DNA from: Nitrospinae bacterium CG11_big_fil_rev_8_21_14_0_20_45_15
Lineage (GTDB): Bacteria; Nitrospinota; Nitrospinia; Nitrospinales; VA-1
DNA: 36,867 nucleotides
Reading direction: 5' to 3'
Assembly (NCBI GenBank): GCA_002787235.1
Contig: PCWG01000012.1
Location: 1 to 36,867 of the forward strand
Below the pieces are notes generated by a model. The model had not been told where the DNA came from. It did no database searches and saw only the letters and a program-made list of their open reading frames with translations. How positions within the stretch are numbered: the stretch's first letter is position 1; each line of letters begins with the position of its first letter. Made by a program: the position numbers and the translations under genes. This document shows positions 25,702 to 34,066 of the stretch, piece after piece.

Positions 25702-26831
25702 GTTGATTTTGTATCGCGAAGAACGTTTAGTTTTTTCATATTTTCATTCGCAGTAGTCAAAACATCTTCCACCTGAGCTTGTTCTTTCAACCATTTCACA
25801 TAATCAATCACACTTTTTTTTGGTGAATTTCCAGGGTTCCATCCCAGTGCTTTCAATGCTGAGATATCTGAACAAATATGACGCGTGTCGCCGAATCTAT
25901 ATTTTTTAGTAAACTCAAGCTGAACTTCCTCAGTAAATACTTCAGCTACAATATTGGCAAATTCAAGTATCGTATGAGCCTTTCCCCCGCCCACGTTGTA
26001 CGCTCTATAATTTGTTTCTTGATTTTCCAAAGCGAGAAGATTTGCGGAAACAACGTCTTCAATATTGATGAAGTCGCGCACCTGAGCACCATCTTCATAA
26101 ATCGACAAAGACTTCCCCAACAATGCGGAAAGACAAAATATTCTGCATGCTCCAGAATAGGCGTTGAAGAGTGATTGGCGTGGGCCTTGCACGATGGAAT
26201 AGCGATACGCTGTTGTGGGGATTTCATAACGCCTGCCCAAACGCAATGCGGTCAGTTCTTGTGAATATTTAGATATGGCATATGCATTTTGTGGATTGAT
26301 CCGACTTTCATCGGTCAATGTCCATGTGATTGCAGAATCACAATCTGGACATAGAGGATCCCAAATACCCTCTTCAAGTCTATTTTCTGGCCTCAGTTCA
26401 GGGAATACTTTGCCATGTTCAGGACATTGATAGGTACCCTCACCATAAACAGCCTGAGACGATGCAACAACAACCTTCTGAACAGGAATATCTTTTTCAA
26501 CAATCAATTCATACAACAATGCTGTGCTCACGACGTTGGTATGAAAAAATGTACTGAAATCTGGAAGATAATCCTGGTATGCGCAAAGATGAAAAACATA
26601 ACTCACCCCTTGAAGCGCAGATCCAAGATCAAGCCGTTGAGTGGCGTCTCCTTTAATAAATTCAATGTCTGATGAAATCCAGTCCGGCAGTCCATTGGGA
26701 TGGATTCGAGGGTGTAGATTATCCAGTATTCGAACATGGTATCCCCTGGATAGTAAAGCTTCACAGGTATGGGAACCTATGAACCCAGCACCGCCTGTAA
26801 CCAAACAAATTTTATTTTTTGAAGGGATCAT
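25698..26831 (-). CDS. NAD-dependent epimerase/dehydratase with a Cys/His insertion
   Basis: An extended SDR enzyme of 377 residues acting on a nucleotide sugar. The NAD motif is TGGAGFIGSH (about 12-21). Catalytic residues are readable: Ser in VASSQAVYGEG and the YxxxK of NAYAISK (Tyr184, Lys188). After GEGTY an insertion carries Cys136-x2-His139 and Cys161-x2-Cys164 (CPEH, CPDC), a likely zinc knuckle. I recall a similar Cys-rich insert in dTDP-L-rhamnose 4-epimerase-like enzymes, so C4 epimerisation is a candidate, but a GDP-heptose enzyme is equally open given its neighbours. The track start GTG (26834) precedes the ATG by one codon. It overlaps the nucleotidyltransferase by four bases. 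Confidence 0.87.
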   Translation of the reverse strand: MIPSKNKICLVTGGAGFIGSHTCEALLSRGYHVRILDNLHPRIHPNGLPDWISSDIEFIKGDATQRLDLGSALQGVSYVFHLCAYQDYLPDFSTFFHTNVVSTALLYELIVEKDIPVQKVVVASSQAVYGEGTYQCPEHGKVFPELRPENRLEEGIWDPLCPDCDSAITWTLTDESRINPQNAYAISKYSQELTALRLGRRYEIPTTAYRYSIVQGPRQSLFNAYSGACRIFCLSALLGKSLSIYEDGAQVRDFINIEDVVSANLLALENQETNYRAYNVGGGKAHTILEFANIVAEVFTEEVQLEFTKKYRFGDTRHICSDISALKALGWNPGNSPKKSVIDYVKWLKEQAQVEDVLTTANENMKKLNVLRDTKST

Positions 26832-26898
26832 CACATGGCAACAATTTTAACAAACAGGTCTGTGCTGGATTTTTGCAGATCAATCAAACGAAATATTA

Positions 26899-28887
26899 TC
26901 ATTGAAGGTGTGTCAGAATTTGATCCTCCGTCCCATTATTTTTTTTGATAACAGTTTTAGAAACTGATTTAGCATCGCATGAATTGAGGTGCTGTTCACC
27001 AAGGAGAGACATACCATCGACCAAACGTTTCAATCCGGCGGAATCACCTTTTTCAGAGATTTTGAATAAAGCTTCCAATTCTAGTGGTAATTCGACAACA
27101 ACCGGTTGATCCGTTATCAAAACCTTCACCTTTTTATGAATTGTATCAACAATCTGCTCTGATGAAATCGTCAGATCTTCCGTCAAGTTTTCTCCGGGAC
27201 GTATACCAACAATTTTAATAAAAATGTCTTTGTCTGGAGTCAACCCATAGAGAGAAATCATTTTCCGTGCCAACTCCATGATCTTTACAGGTTCTCCCAT
27301 TTCCAAAAGAAAAACTCCGCCTCTCTCTCCCAAAGCCGCAGACTGAAGTATCAATTGTGCCGCTTCGGAAATGAGCATGAAGTATCGGCTCATTTCTGGA
27401 TGTGTAACCGTAACGGGACCACCGTCTTCGATTTGTTTTTGAAAAATTGGGACGATACTTCCCATACTACCGAGAACATTTCCAAAGCGTACTATCATAA
27501 AACGGGTTTGGCTTTTCTTATTCATATACTGAATATACATTTCAGCGACTTTTTTAGTCATTCCCATGACGCTTTTAGGCCGAACCACTTTATCCGTAGA
27601 AACCAAAACAAATCGCTTGGTGCCATATTTATGGGCCATATCTGCCGTAACCTTGGTGCCATAAACATTATTCTTTACGGCTTCATCCACATTCGATTCC
27701 ATCATAGGAACATGCTTGTATGCCGCCGCGTGAAACACCAGATCCGGAGTGTGTTCGCTGAATATTGTTTCTAGTTTTGTACGATTCGTCACAGAACAGA
27801 ATTTGAATATGGCTTGAGTAGAAGACTTGGGTTGTAATGACATACTCAGGTTGAAAAGATAATTTTCACAATTATCGACCATCACCAAATCGGATGGTTC
27901 AAATTGAATAATCTGTCTACACAGTTCAGAGCCAATCGACCCCCCTGCCCCGGTAACCAATATCTTTTTCCCACGTACTAAATCTTCAATCCCTTTAATA
28001 TCCAAAGAAACCGGTTCGCGTCCCAAAAGATCTTCTATATCAATTTTTTTGAGGGAAGAAATGAGGACTCTTTCAGAAGAAATATCCATAACAGAACCGG
28101 CGATTTTATATTGAAGTCCACAGTTCTTGCAAATTTCTACAATCGCATTCAAACCCGCTTTGTCAATTCGATTACAGGCAATCAATAATTCTTCTATTCC
28201 TAATGTAACTGCCAGACGTGAAATAGCATTCCTGTCGCCCAATACTTTTACATGCCCCAACATCTGATCCAGTTTATTGGGATTATCATCAATAAAACCC
28301 ACAACCGCGTAGGGTTCCCCTTCCAACCTTATTCGTCCATACAATGCGGCTCCCGCATCTCCTGCCCCAAAAATCAGAACCTTTTTCAATCGTCTTTCCT
28401 GCAGATCGAATATTTCAGAAGATTTTTTTCTTTCTCTGAACAATCGCCAAGACAAACGAGATCCACCAAGGAGAAGCGTCAATCCCATGAAGTCGATCCA
28501 AAGTACTGCCAGTAATTCACCTGCAGAGTCACCCAAAACTCCAAAGCTTAAAGTACTAATGCACATCAATAGGGAGCCTAAAAAAACTGATTTGGTGATT
28601 TTTATGAAATCCTCTACACTCGCATATTTCCAGAAACTGGAATAAAAACTGAAATACAAATATGTAATCGTCCTGCACAAAATCATAACGGGTAGCAATA
28701 CAACAAATAATTCCAGAGCAGAAGCAGATGAGCTTAAATTCCCTATCAAAAATACGGCGATTGCCAATGAGGCCGAACCCAGTAAACAGTCAATCGTAAA
28801 CAGAGCAATTTTACGGCAGAATATGTTTTTCCATATCCCACGGTATTCTTCTAAAGAATTTATGAACACCATGACATTTTTCAACAT
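26899..28887 (-). CDS. CapD/WbpM-type NDP-sugar 4,6-dehydratase
   Basis: A membrane-anchored dehydratase of 662 residues that converts UDP-GlcNAc to UDP-4-keto-6-deoxy-sugar at the inner membrane. About 25-145 hold four membrane segments. A cofactor-binding-like domain follows with LIFGAGDAGAALYG (171-184), and the catalytic SDR domain opens with TGAGGSIGSEL (312-322). STDKVVRP (430-437) and MGMTKK (441-446) match the WbpM/FlaA1 motif in which Met replaces the usual catalytic Tyr. Residues about 600-662 are a non-conserved tail. It probably supplies the sugar for the PglC-like transferase. No 4-keto reductase or aminotransferase for this product is visible in the window. Confidence 0.93.
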   Translation of the reverse strand: MLKNVMVFINSLEEYRGIWKNIFCRKIALFTIDCLLGSASLAIAVFLIGNLSSSASALELFVVLLPVMILCRTITYLYFSFYSSFWKYASVEDFIKITKSVFLGSLLMCISTLSFGVLGDSAGELLAVLWIDFMGLTLLLGGSRLSWRLFRERKKSSEIFDLQERRLKKVLIFGAGDAGAALYGRIRLEGEPYAVVGFIDDNPNKLDQMLGHVKVLGDRNAISRLAVTLGIEELLIACNRIDKAGLNAIVEICKNCGLQYKIAGSVMDISSERVLISSLKKIDIEDLLGREPVSLDIKGIEDLVRGKKILVTGAGGSIGSELCRQIIQFEPSDLVMVDNCENYLFNLSMSLQPKSSTQAIFKFCSVTNRTKLETIFSEHTPDLVFHAAAYKHVPMMESNVDEAVKNNVYGTKVTADMAHKYGTKRFVLVSTDKVVRPKSVMGMTKKVAEMYIQYMNKKSQTRFMIVRFGNVLGSMGSIVPIFQKQIEDGGPVTVTHPEMSRYFMLISEAAQLILQSAALGERGGVFLLEMGEPVKIMELARKMISLYGLTPDKDIFIKIVGIRPGENLTEDLTISSEQIVDTIHKKVKVLITDQPVVVELPLELEALFKISEKGDSAGLKRLVDGMSLLGEQHLNSCDAKSVSKTVIKKNNGTEDQILTHLQ

Positions 28888-28939
28888 AAAAATAAGTTAT
28901 CCAGTTTGAGCGATAAAAAATTAAGTCGTATCAATTTAA

Positions 28940-31168
28940 TCAAACTTCTGCTTCTATTTTATTCAAGATAATGCCTAGAATTTTGGAACCACCACCTCTT
29001 CGCGGAGGCAAAGCATCATCTTCATCATTCCCCGCACTCATTTCCATCGCATGAACTTTTGATCTCATTGCGCTTGATTCGGCAACCATTGAGATTTGTC
29101 TGATTGCACGAAACACATCATTCTCGTTATTATTAGCCGCATCTATAATGAAGATCACCCCATCGCAATAATCCGTCAATACCGATGCTCCTGTAAAATC
29201 GAGCGCAGGTGGAGAATCAACGAGAATCACATCAAACTTGTCCCGCAAAAAATCGAGTAATCTTGAAAATTTTTTCGAACTAACAATTTCCGTAATGTTT
29301 GACCCCACATCTCCTTTTGGTAGAAACCACAGTCCTTCAACATTTGTTTTATGAATGCACTCCTGCAATTCATTTAAATTATTGATGACCTCAACCAATC
29401 CCGGCCTGTCACTGATATCAAATTCAATTTTTGGGCTTGACGATTGCAGATCAGCGTCAACGACCAAAACATTTTTCCCCAATTGAGCTAGAGAAATAGC
29501 TAAATTAACCCCAAGCGTAGTTTTCCCTTCTGCCGACCGCGCACTGGTAACCATTATGATTTTTTTTGGATTATCAGGACAGGAATGGAGTAAATTTGTA
29601 CGGGCAATCCTAAGCTCCTCTGCACGTTTCGAATTTTGACTGTCGATAAGAGGAAATTTTTTCCCATCGTCCAGAACAGCAAGAACTCCAAGAAAAGGAA
29701 ACGGGAATCTGGATTCTACGTCTTCTGCGCTTCGAATGGTTTTATCCAACGACTCCAGTAAAAACACCATCCCAATTCCTCCTAAAAGACTGCCAAAGAA
29801 ACCAACAATGATATAAAGCAGCTTATTCGGCCGAACAGGGACTCTGGGAATCTCAGCGTAATCAACAATTCTAATATTGCTTTCGATACTTTTAGATGAA
29901 ATATTCGTTTCACTGAGTTGTTTTAATAAAATATTATAAAGATTGTTGCTACTCTCAGCTTCACGCTTTAAGGCATGGTATTCAATTTCTGCCTGATCCA
30001 GACTCATGACCAACTGTTTCTGTTCCTCAAGTCGATCGTTCAAAGAATTCTCTTCTGATGATATCGCCTGATAATCCAATTCCAGAGTGTGTGACAAGCT
30101 CTCGATCTCGCGTGGAATTCTCTTTAAAACAGCTGACAATTGTCCATTGATATCGATCATGGAAGGATGGCTTTCGCCATAGACCTTTGACATTCTTTCG
30201 TATTGATTCTGTAATTCTCGATACCTTAAATCCAAAGTCTGAATGGCTTCAGATTTCATCGAATCGGGTATTGTCTGCATCAAAACTACCGGGTTGTTCT
30301 TCAACTTTTTAAGTTGTAACCTCAATGCTCCCAAGCGCAAGCGCTCGGTTTTAGCACGTATGACCTCGGTATTGAGTTGTTTTAATTCCTCAGTTGCAAT
30401 GTCTCTTTTTTCTTCAAATTCGACAATATTTTTATCCTGTTTGTATTTCTGCAACTTAAGCTCTGCCTCTTCCAACTTTAATCTTGTTTCGACAATTCGC
30501 TTCTCAAGCCAAACGCTGGCATTTTCCTCCGCAGAACTTCGTTGCGTAACATTTTGCTGGATATACATTTCCGCAGTTGTATTGGCAATTTGAGCTATCA
30601 GCTCGGGTGACTGTCCTTCATAAGCTACATCAACCACACGACTGTTACGAATGGGAATAATATGCAAATGTCGCAGGAACTTGTTTACGATGAGGGTGTA
30701 AGGATTCGGTGGATTTTTTTCCTCTGTCACACGAAACCGAATGCCCATTTCTTTCAATTTCGCTTGAATGATCCTGAAAACGCCAGGCAGATCGGATACT
30801 TCAGACAATTCCTCTTTGCTAAGCGCAAATTCAGGATGCGTTTCAAGTCCCAATTTTTGAATGACTGATTTAGCCAGAGATCGGCTTTGCAATAGCTCGT
30901 ATTGAGTTTTGTAAAAATCTTGAAAAGCAGTGTCCCCAGCCATGACTTCTTTCATGGATACAGGTTTGGGAGCTTGACGATCAATAATGAGCTTGGTGGT
31001 CGCCATATATACAGGGGTCATCTTAAAACCATAAATAACAGATGCAATCACCCCTATGATTAAAATATTAAAAACAACAAAATTGCGTTTTTTTATAATT
31101 TTGATATAGCCAGAAATCGGATTTTCCGGTGATCCCCTTAAATGATCTGTAGTTCTTCTACCCCTCAC
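28940..31168 (-). CDS. Wzz/GumC-Wzc fusion: chain-length regulator with BY-kinase-like domain, no tyrosine tail
   Basis: It controls polymer length and export at the inner membrane. Of 742 residues, TM1 is about 29-48, a periplasmic coiled-coil region fills about 200-435, and TM2 is 450-471. The cytoplasmic P-loop domain has Walker A SAEGKTT (545-551), Walker A-prime VLVVDADL (567-574) and Walker B VILVDSPPAL (647-656). Known BY-kinases carry a C-terminal Tyr cluster; this one ends ILNKIEAEV with none. Residues about 703-728 are an extra acidic/Gly-rich insert (GNDEDDALPPRRGGGS) not expected in the family. DADLRRP is replaced by DADLQSS. The GTG start has AAAGGCG 5 bases upstream. It lies 71 bp after the barrel gene. 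Confidence 0.92.
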   Translation of the reverse strand: MRGRRTTDHLRGSPENPISGYIKIIKKRNFVVFNILIIGVIASVIYGFKMTPVYMATTKLIIDRQAPKPVSMKEVMAGDTAFQDFYKTQYELLQSRSLAKSVIQKLGLETHPEFALSKEELSEVSDLPGVFRIIQAKLKEMGIRFRVTEEKNPPNPYTLIVNKFLRHLHIIPIRNSRVVDVAYEGQSPELIAQIANTTAEMYIQQNVTQRSSAEENASVWLEKRIVETRLKLEEAELKLQKYKQDKNIVEFEEKRDIATEELKQLNTEVIRAKTERLRLGALRLQLKKLKNNPVVLMQTIPDSMKSEAIQTLDLRYRELQNQYERMSKVYGESHPSMIDINGQLSAVLKRIPREIESLSHTLELDYQAISSEENSLNDRLEEQKQLVMSLDQAEIEYHALKREAESSNNLYNILLKQLSETNISSKSIESNIRIVDYAEIPRVPVRPNKLLYIIVGFFGSLLGGIGMVFLLESLDKTIRSAEDVESRFPFPFLGVLAVLDDGKKFPLIDSQNSKRAEELRIARTNLLHSCPDNPKKIIMVTSARSAEGKTTLGVNLAISLAQLGKNVLVVDADLQSSSPKIEFDISDRPGLVEVINNLNELQECIHKTNVEGLWFLPKGDVGSNITEIVSSKKFSRLLDFLRDKFDVILVDSPPALDFTGASVLTDYCDGVIFIIDAANNNENDVFRAIRQISMVAESSAMRSKVHAMEMSAGNDEDDALPPRRGGGSKILGIILNKIEAEV

Positions 31169-31239
31169 GTTTTCGCCTTTATTTTTGGCTTTGCAAACCC
31201 GTCTGAAATCACGATGGATTCATTGCCCCATGTGCAAAT

Positions 31240-33111
31240 CTAAAACGCCATTTTTAATGTCATAAACACAGAATTTTTTTCAAAATCCAGTTCATTAAAA
31301 TTGGAATCATTTTTATTGAATCTATATTCCAGTTCTGCGCGTAAAGTTTTCTGTATCTGATACGATGCCGCCAGATCAAGGTTGAATCCATTATCCGATC
31401 TTTGCTTCAGGCTACCGCCTGAGTTCTTCGTGTCCGCCACTTTCTCACTATAGTCTTGGTTTTGAAAACCTATCGTAGACTTCGTCGAAATTTTACTCGT
31501 CCAGTCCTGATTCCAGGTAGCACTCACAGCTGTAAAAACATAAGCATTGATCGTCGAAAAAGAAGAATCCTCTATACTCCTTCTACCTCCAAAAGAAAAT
31601 CTAGTCCGATCGGTGAGCTTGTATTCAAGATCCATAAGAAAACGGATACTATCTCGTCCCGCCGTGGAGCCAATAAATTCCCGCGTAACATATCCCAATT
31701 CAAACGTCCCACTTATAAGAGCGGTTGGCTCAAACTCCACAGCTAGAGACGCACTATGTGTGTTCGAATCCAAGTTGAACGTAGAGTTTGAGTTATAATG
31801 CAAATTTCTATAATCGTACTTAACACCCAACCGCGTTAAAGGCGTCCATTTCCAGAAGGTGCTTAGTGATGTGTTAAAATCTTCTCGATCTTCAGTTTCC
31901 AAAGAGGGTTCAAAATTGATATTTCGTAAATAAGTAAGCAGTCGAAAAAGAAACCGGTCGCTCTTGGAAAAATCGACACTGGTACCAAATTTATAGTCCG
32001 TGCGACTCGTCCTTGGATTGAAGTTGGTCGCAATGACACTGGATGATTCTACCGCTTGAAGCTTATCAAACGAGGATAAGTCTTGAGTCTGCAAGAAAGT
32101 TGTAAATAATTTGCCTCTGATTCGATTCCCACGAAGAGAAAAATCCAACTCACCCCGCGCATCGTGTTGCAAATTATCCAATGCGCTCAAATCTGCAAAT
32201 TTTTCCTGATTTGCACGGTACAAAAGACTCAGTCCAAAACGCTCTCCCGCGGCACGCTTTCGTATGATTTTTATATAAGGTGAAATAACACTGATCAAAT
32301 CTTCTGACTTCCCCTCACGGGTACCATTTGCAAATCGTTTGTCGGCTTCATAAAAAATATTATCATCGTATTTTTGCTTCAGTTCCAAACCCGGTGTGAC
32401 TTGCAATCGTCCAAAGCGAATATTGCCATCCAACTCTTCGCTATTTCTTCGTTGGTCCCGTTCTAACTTTATTTGTTCCCCAAGATACAAACGTCTCGCT
32501 TTCCTCTTCAGTTCTCGATCTGTAACCGTTTTAGTCTTACCAGGTGATTGTTGTAATTCTTCATCCTCACCTCTTTTAAATTCGTTTTCCTGAATCGGCT
32601 CTTCTCGATAGGAATTTTGCTTATCTGCACCCGTCGTATCAACGCTTTCTATCTGTTTGTTTTGATCGAACGCTATTCGCTTCTTTTCTTCTTCTTGCAG
32701 TTTAATTTCTTCGGCTAAGAGAGACTTTTCCTTCTCGAAAAGTTCATTTTCAATTTCATCAAGCAGTTTGATTTGCCTGTTCTCTTGAGATGATGGTACT
32801 CCAAGAATTTCCTTGTTATCACGAATCTTTTCTTCGAGCCGCGTTCGCTTTTTCAAGACGAGTCTTCTTTTCGTCTTGATTCGATTTTTTTTTCCTTGGA
32901 TGCGTTCTTTTTCTTTTTTTATTTGCTCGACGGTGAGTGGTTCAGAAGATGAAGGTTGCAAATTTTGCGCGACCTCTGGATTCGATGAAAATGTAAACCA
33001 ATCAAAAATCCCCGCTTCAGCACTTGAGATATTCAAAAAAAGTACCGATATACTGATCAGAGGCCCCAGCACATACGAGCAATAAAACAAGCTTTTTGGT
33101 CTTAAAACCAC
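31240..33111 (-). CDS. Outer-membrane beta-barrel protein with N-terminal coiled coil (EPS-locus type)
   Basis: A secreted protein of 623 residues. A signal peptide covers about 1-33 (SISVLFLNISSAEA). Residues about 55-165 form a highly charged coiled coil (for example KKEKERIQGKKNRIKTKRR). Residues about 230-623 are a long run of alternating beta-strands, starting FGRLQVTPGLELKQKYDDNIF and ending with a terminal Phe (FMTLKMAF), the usual C-terminal signal for barrel assembly. The DDNIF motif near the barrel start is typical of EPS-associated barrels in exosortase-type loci (from memory). It probably forms the outer-membrane exit or anchor. The GTG start has GGAG 8 bases upstream. It is the first gene of unit A. 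Confidence 0.85.
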   Translation of the reverse strand: MVLRPKSLFYCSYVLGPLISISVLFLNISSAEAGIFDWFTFSSNPEVAQNLQPSSSEPLTVEQIKKEKERIQGKKNRIKTKRRLVLKKRTRLEEKIRDNKEILGVPSSQENRQIKLLDEIENELFEKEKSLLAEEIKLQEEEKKRIAFDQNKQIESVDTTGADKQNSYREEPIQENEFKRGEDEELQQSPGKTKTVTDRELKRKARRLYLGEQIKLERDQRRNSEELDGNIRFGRLQVTPGLELKQKYDDNIFYEADKRFANGTREGKSEDLISVISPYIKIIRKRAAGERFGLSLLYRANQEKFADLSALDNLQHDARGELDFSLRGNRIRGKLFTTFLQTQDLSSFDKLQAVESSSVIATNFNPRTSRTDYKFGTSVDFSKSDRFLFRLLTYLRNINFEPSLETEDREDFNTSLSTFWKWTPLTRLGVKYDYRNLHYNSNSTFNLDSNTHSASLAVEFEPTALISGTFELGYVTREFIGSTAGRDSIRFLMDLEYKLTDRTRFSFGGRRSIEDSSFSTINAYVFTAVSATWNQDWTSKISTKSTIGFQNQDYSEKVADTKNSGGSLKQRSDNGFNLDLAASYQIQKTLRAELEYRFNKNDSNFNELDFEKNSVFMTLKMAF

Positions 33112-33388
33112 TCCAGTTTCTCCAAGTCAGAACAGATCCACCGTCTCCTCATCTAAAAAAGATAAGTGCCTGATCGGGCGGATTTGTATTAAAAGTCCAG
33201 AAAAAAGAATCCAGAACAACCGTTTTCTATTCGCCTGAACCTTTAAAATTCGTTAAATTTTTGATTGAGCCACTAGAGTACCTCTAAGTCATTAAAAAGT
33301 CAAGAGTTTCAGCGTTTCACCTTGTTATTGGGTTATTTTGAATAAAAAACTCATTCAAACTCGAACAATCCGACTGTCTTTATCGTGC
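33112..33388. other. Intergenic region upstream of unit A, no gene seen
   Basis: It separates the barrel gene from the M48 lipoprotein gene, both on the minus strand. It contains the candidate promoter and dyad described separately. A T-rich stretch lies about 33235-33262. No RNA gene or credible ORF was seen. Confidence 0.45.
33274..33303 (-). promoter_or_regulatory. Candidate promoter with dyad for unit A
   Basis: Read on the minus strand, TTGACT (33298-33303; five of six -35 bases) is followed by a 17-base spacer and TACTCT (33275-33280; three of six -10 bases). The -10 lies inside a perfect 13-base dyad TAGAG-TAC-CTCTA (33274-33286), so a regulator could sit on the -10. Placement upstream of the barrel gene (33111) leaves a leader of about 160 bases. 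Confidence 0.4.
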
Positions 33389-33985
33389 TCAAGTTCCAGC
33401 TATTAATAAAGCTTTGAAAGAATTGATCCTTTTGGATATCTCGGCTTCCGGATTTTCATTACCCGCCGCAAACCATTTCAGCATCTCTAAATAATGGGCT
33501 GGATTGATTCCAATCTTTCGTATGTATTTCAAAGCCAAACGATCTGCTTCTATTTCTTGATCTTCTCCAAACCCTTTTGGAGTCATATTCGAACCATCCG
33601 AAAACTCACCCGCACCAATATTGTCTGAATCGACAATAATGATACCTATCCTTGAGTAATAATGATTCAGCTTCAAGTGGGCCAATTCGTGAGCCGCCAC
33701 ACTCAAGCGGAAGGTAGGATTGAGCTTCTTTAGAAAACTCTCCGTAACGTTCACCTCTCGACCTCTTGTCACCCAGGCATTGTCGATACGATCCTGCCAA
33801 ATTACGGCTTTGTAATACCCCAATTCATCTGGAAAATTGGACAGAGCAATTGTATCTATAGACTCCTGCCAAAGATTGAGTGATTTTTCACAGTCCAGAC
33901 ATATCGCCCGGGGATACTGACAGGCCCCCAGAAACAGAGTCAAAATGAATATTCCAAATCCACGAAGAAACCATTCCAATTTCAA
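33389..33985 (-). CDS. Lipoprotein M48-type metallopeptidase
   Basis: A small zinc peptidase of 198 residues. A signal peptide with lipobox LGAC (Cys22) makes it a lipoprotein. The zinc motif HELAH is at 99-103, with EIEAD (144-148) supplying the third ligand, as in M48 family enzymes of BepA/Oma1/HtpX type, but the chain is shorter than BepA and has no TPR domain. It may process or check outer-membrane or surface proteins. The start is TTG at 33985 (no upstream ATG fits; it leads straight into the signal peptide), with AGAGA just before. It lies 81 bp downstream of the giant repeat protein on the same strand. Confidence 0.85.
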   Translation of the reverse strand: MKLEWFLRGFGIFILTLFLGACQYPRAICLDCEKSLNLWQESIDTIALSNFPDELGYYKAVIWQDRIDNAWVTRGREVNVTESFLKKLNPTFRLSVAAHELAHLKLNHYYSRIGIIIVDSDNIGAGEFSDGSNMTPKGFGEDQEIEADRLALKYIRKIGINPAHYLEMLKWFAAGNENPEAEISKRINSFKALLIAGT

Positions 33986-34066
33986 TTCTCTTTGTAAAGG
34001 ATAAACAAGAACACCATATTTAAACCTTTTTGCTTTAATCTTTCGTCCGATTCTTACTTCCCCATC

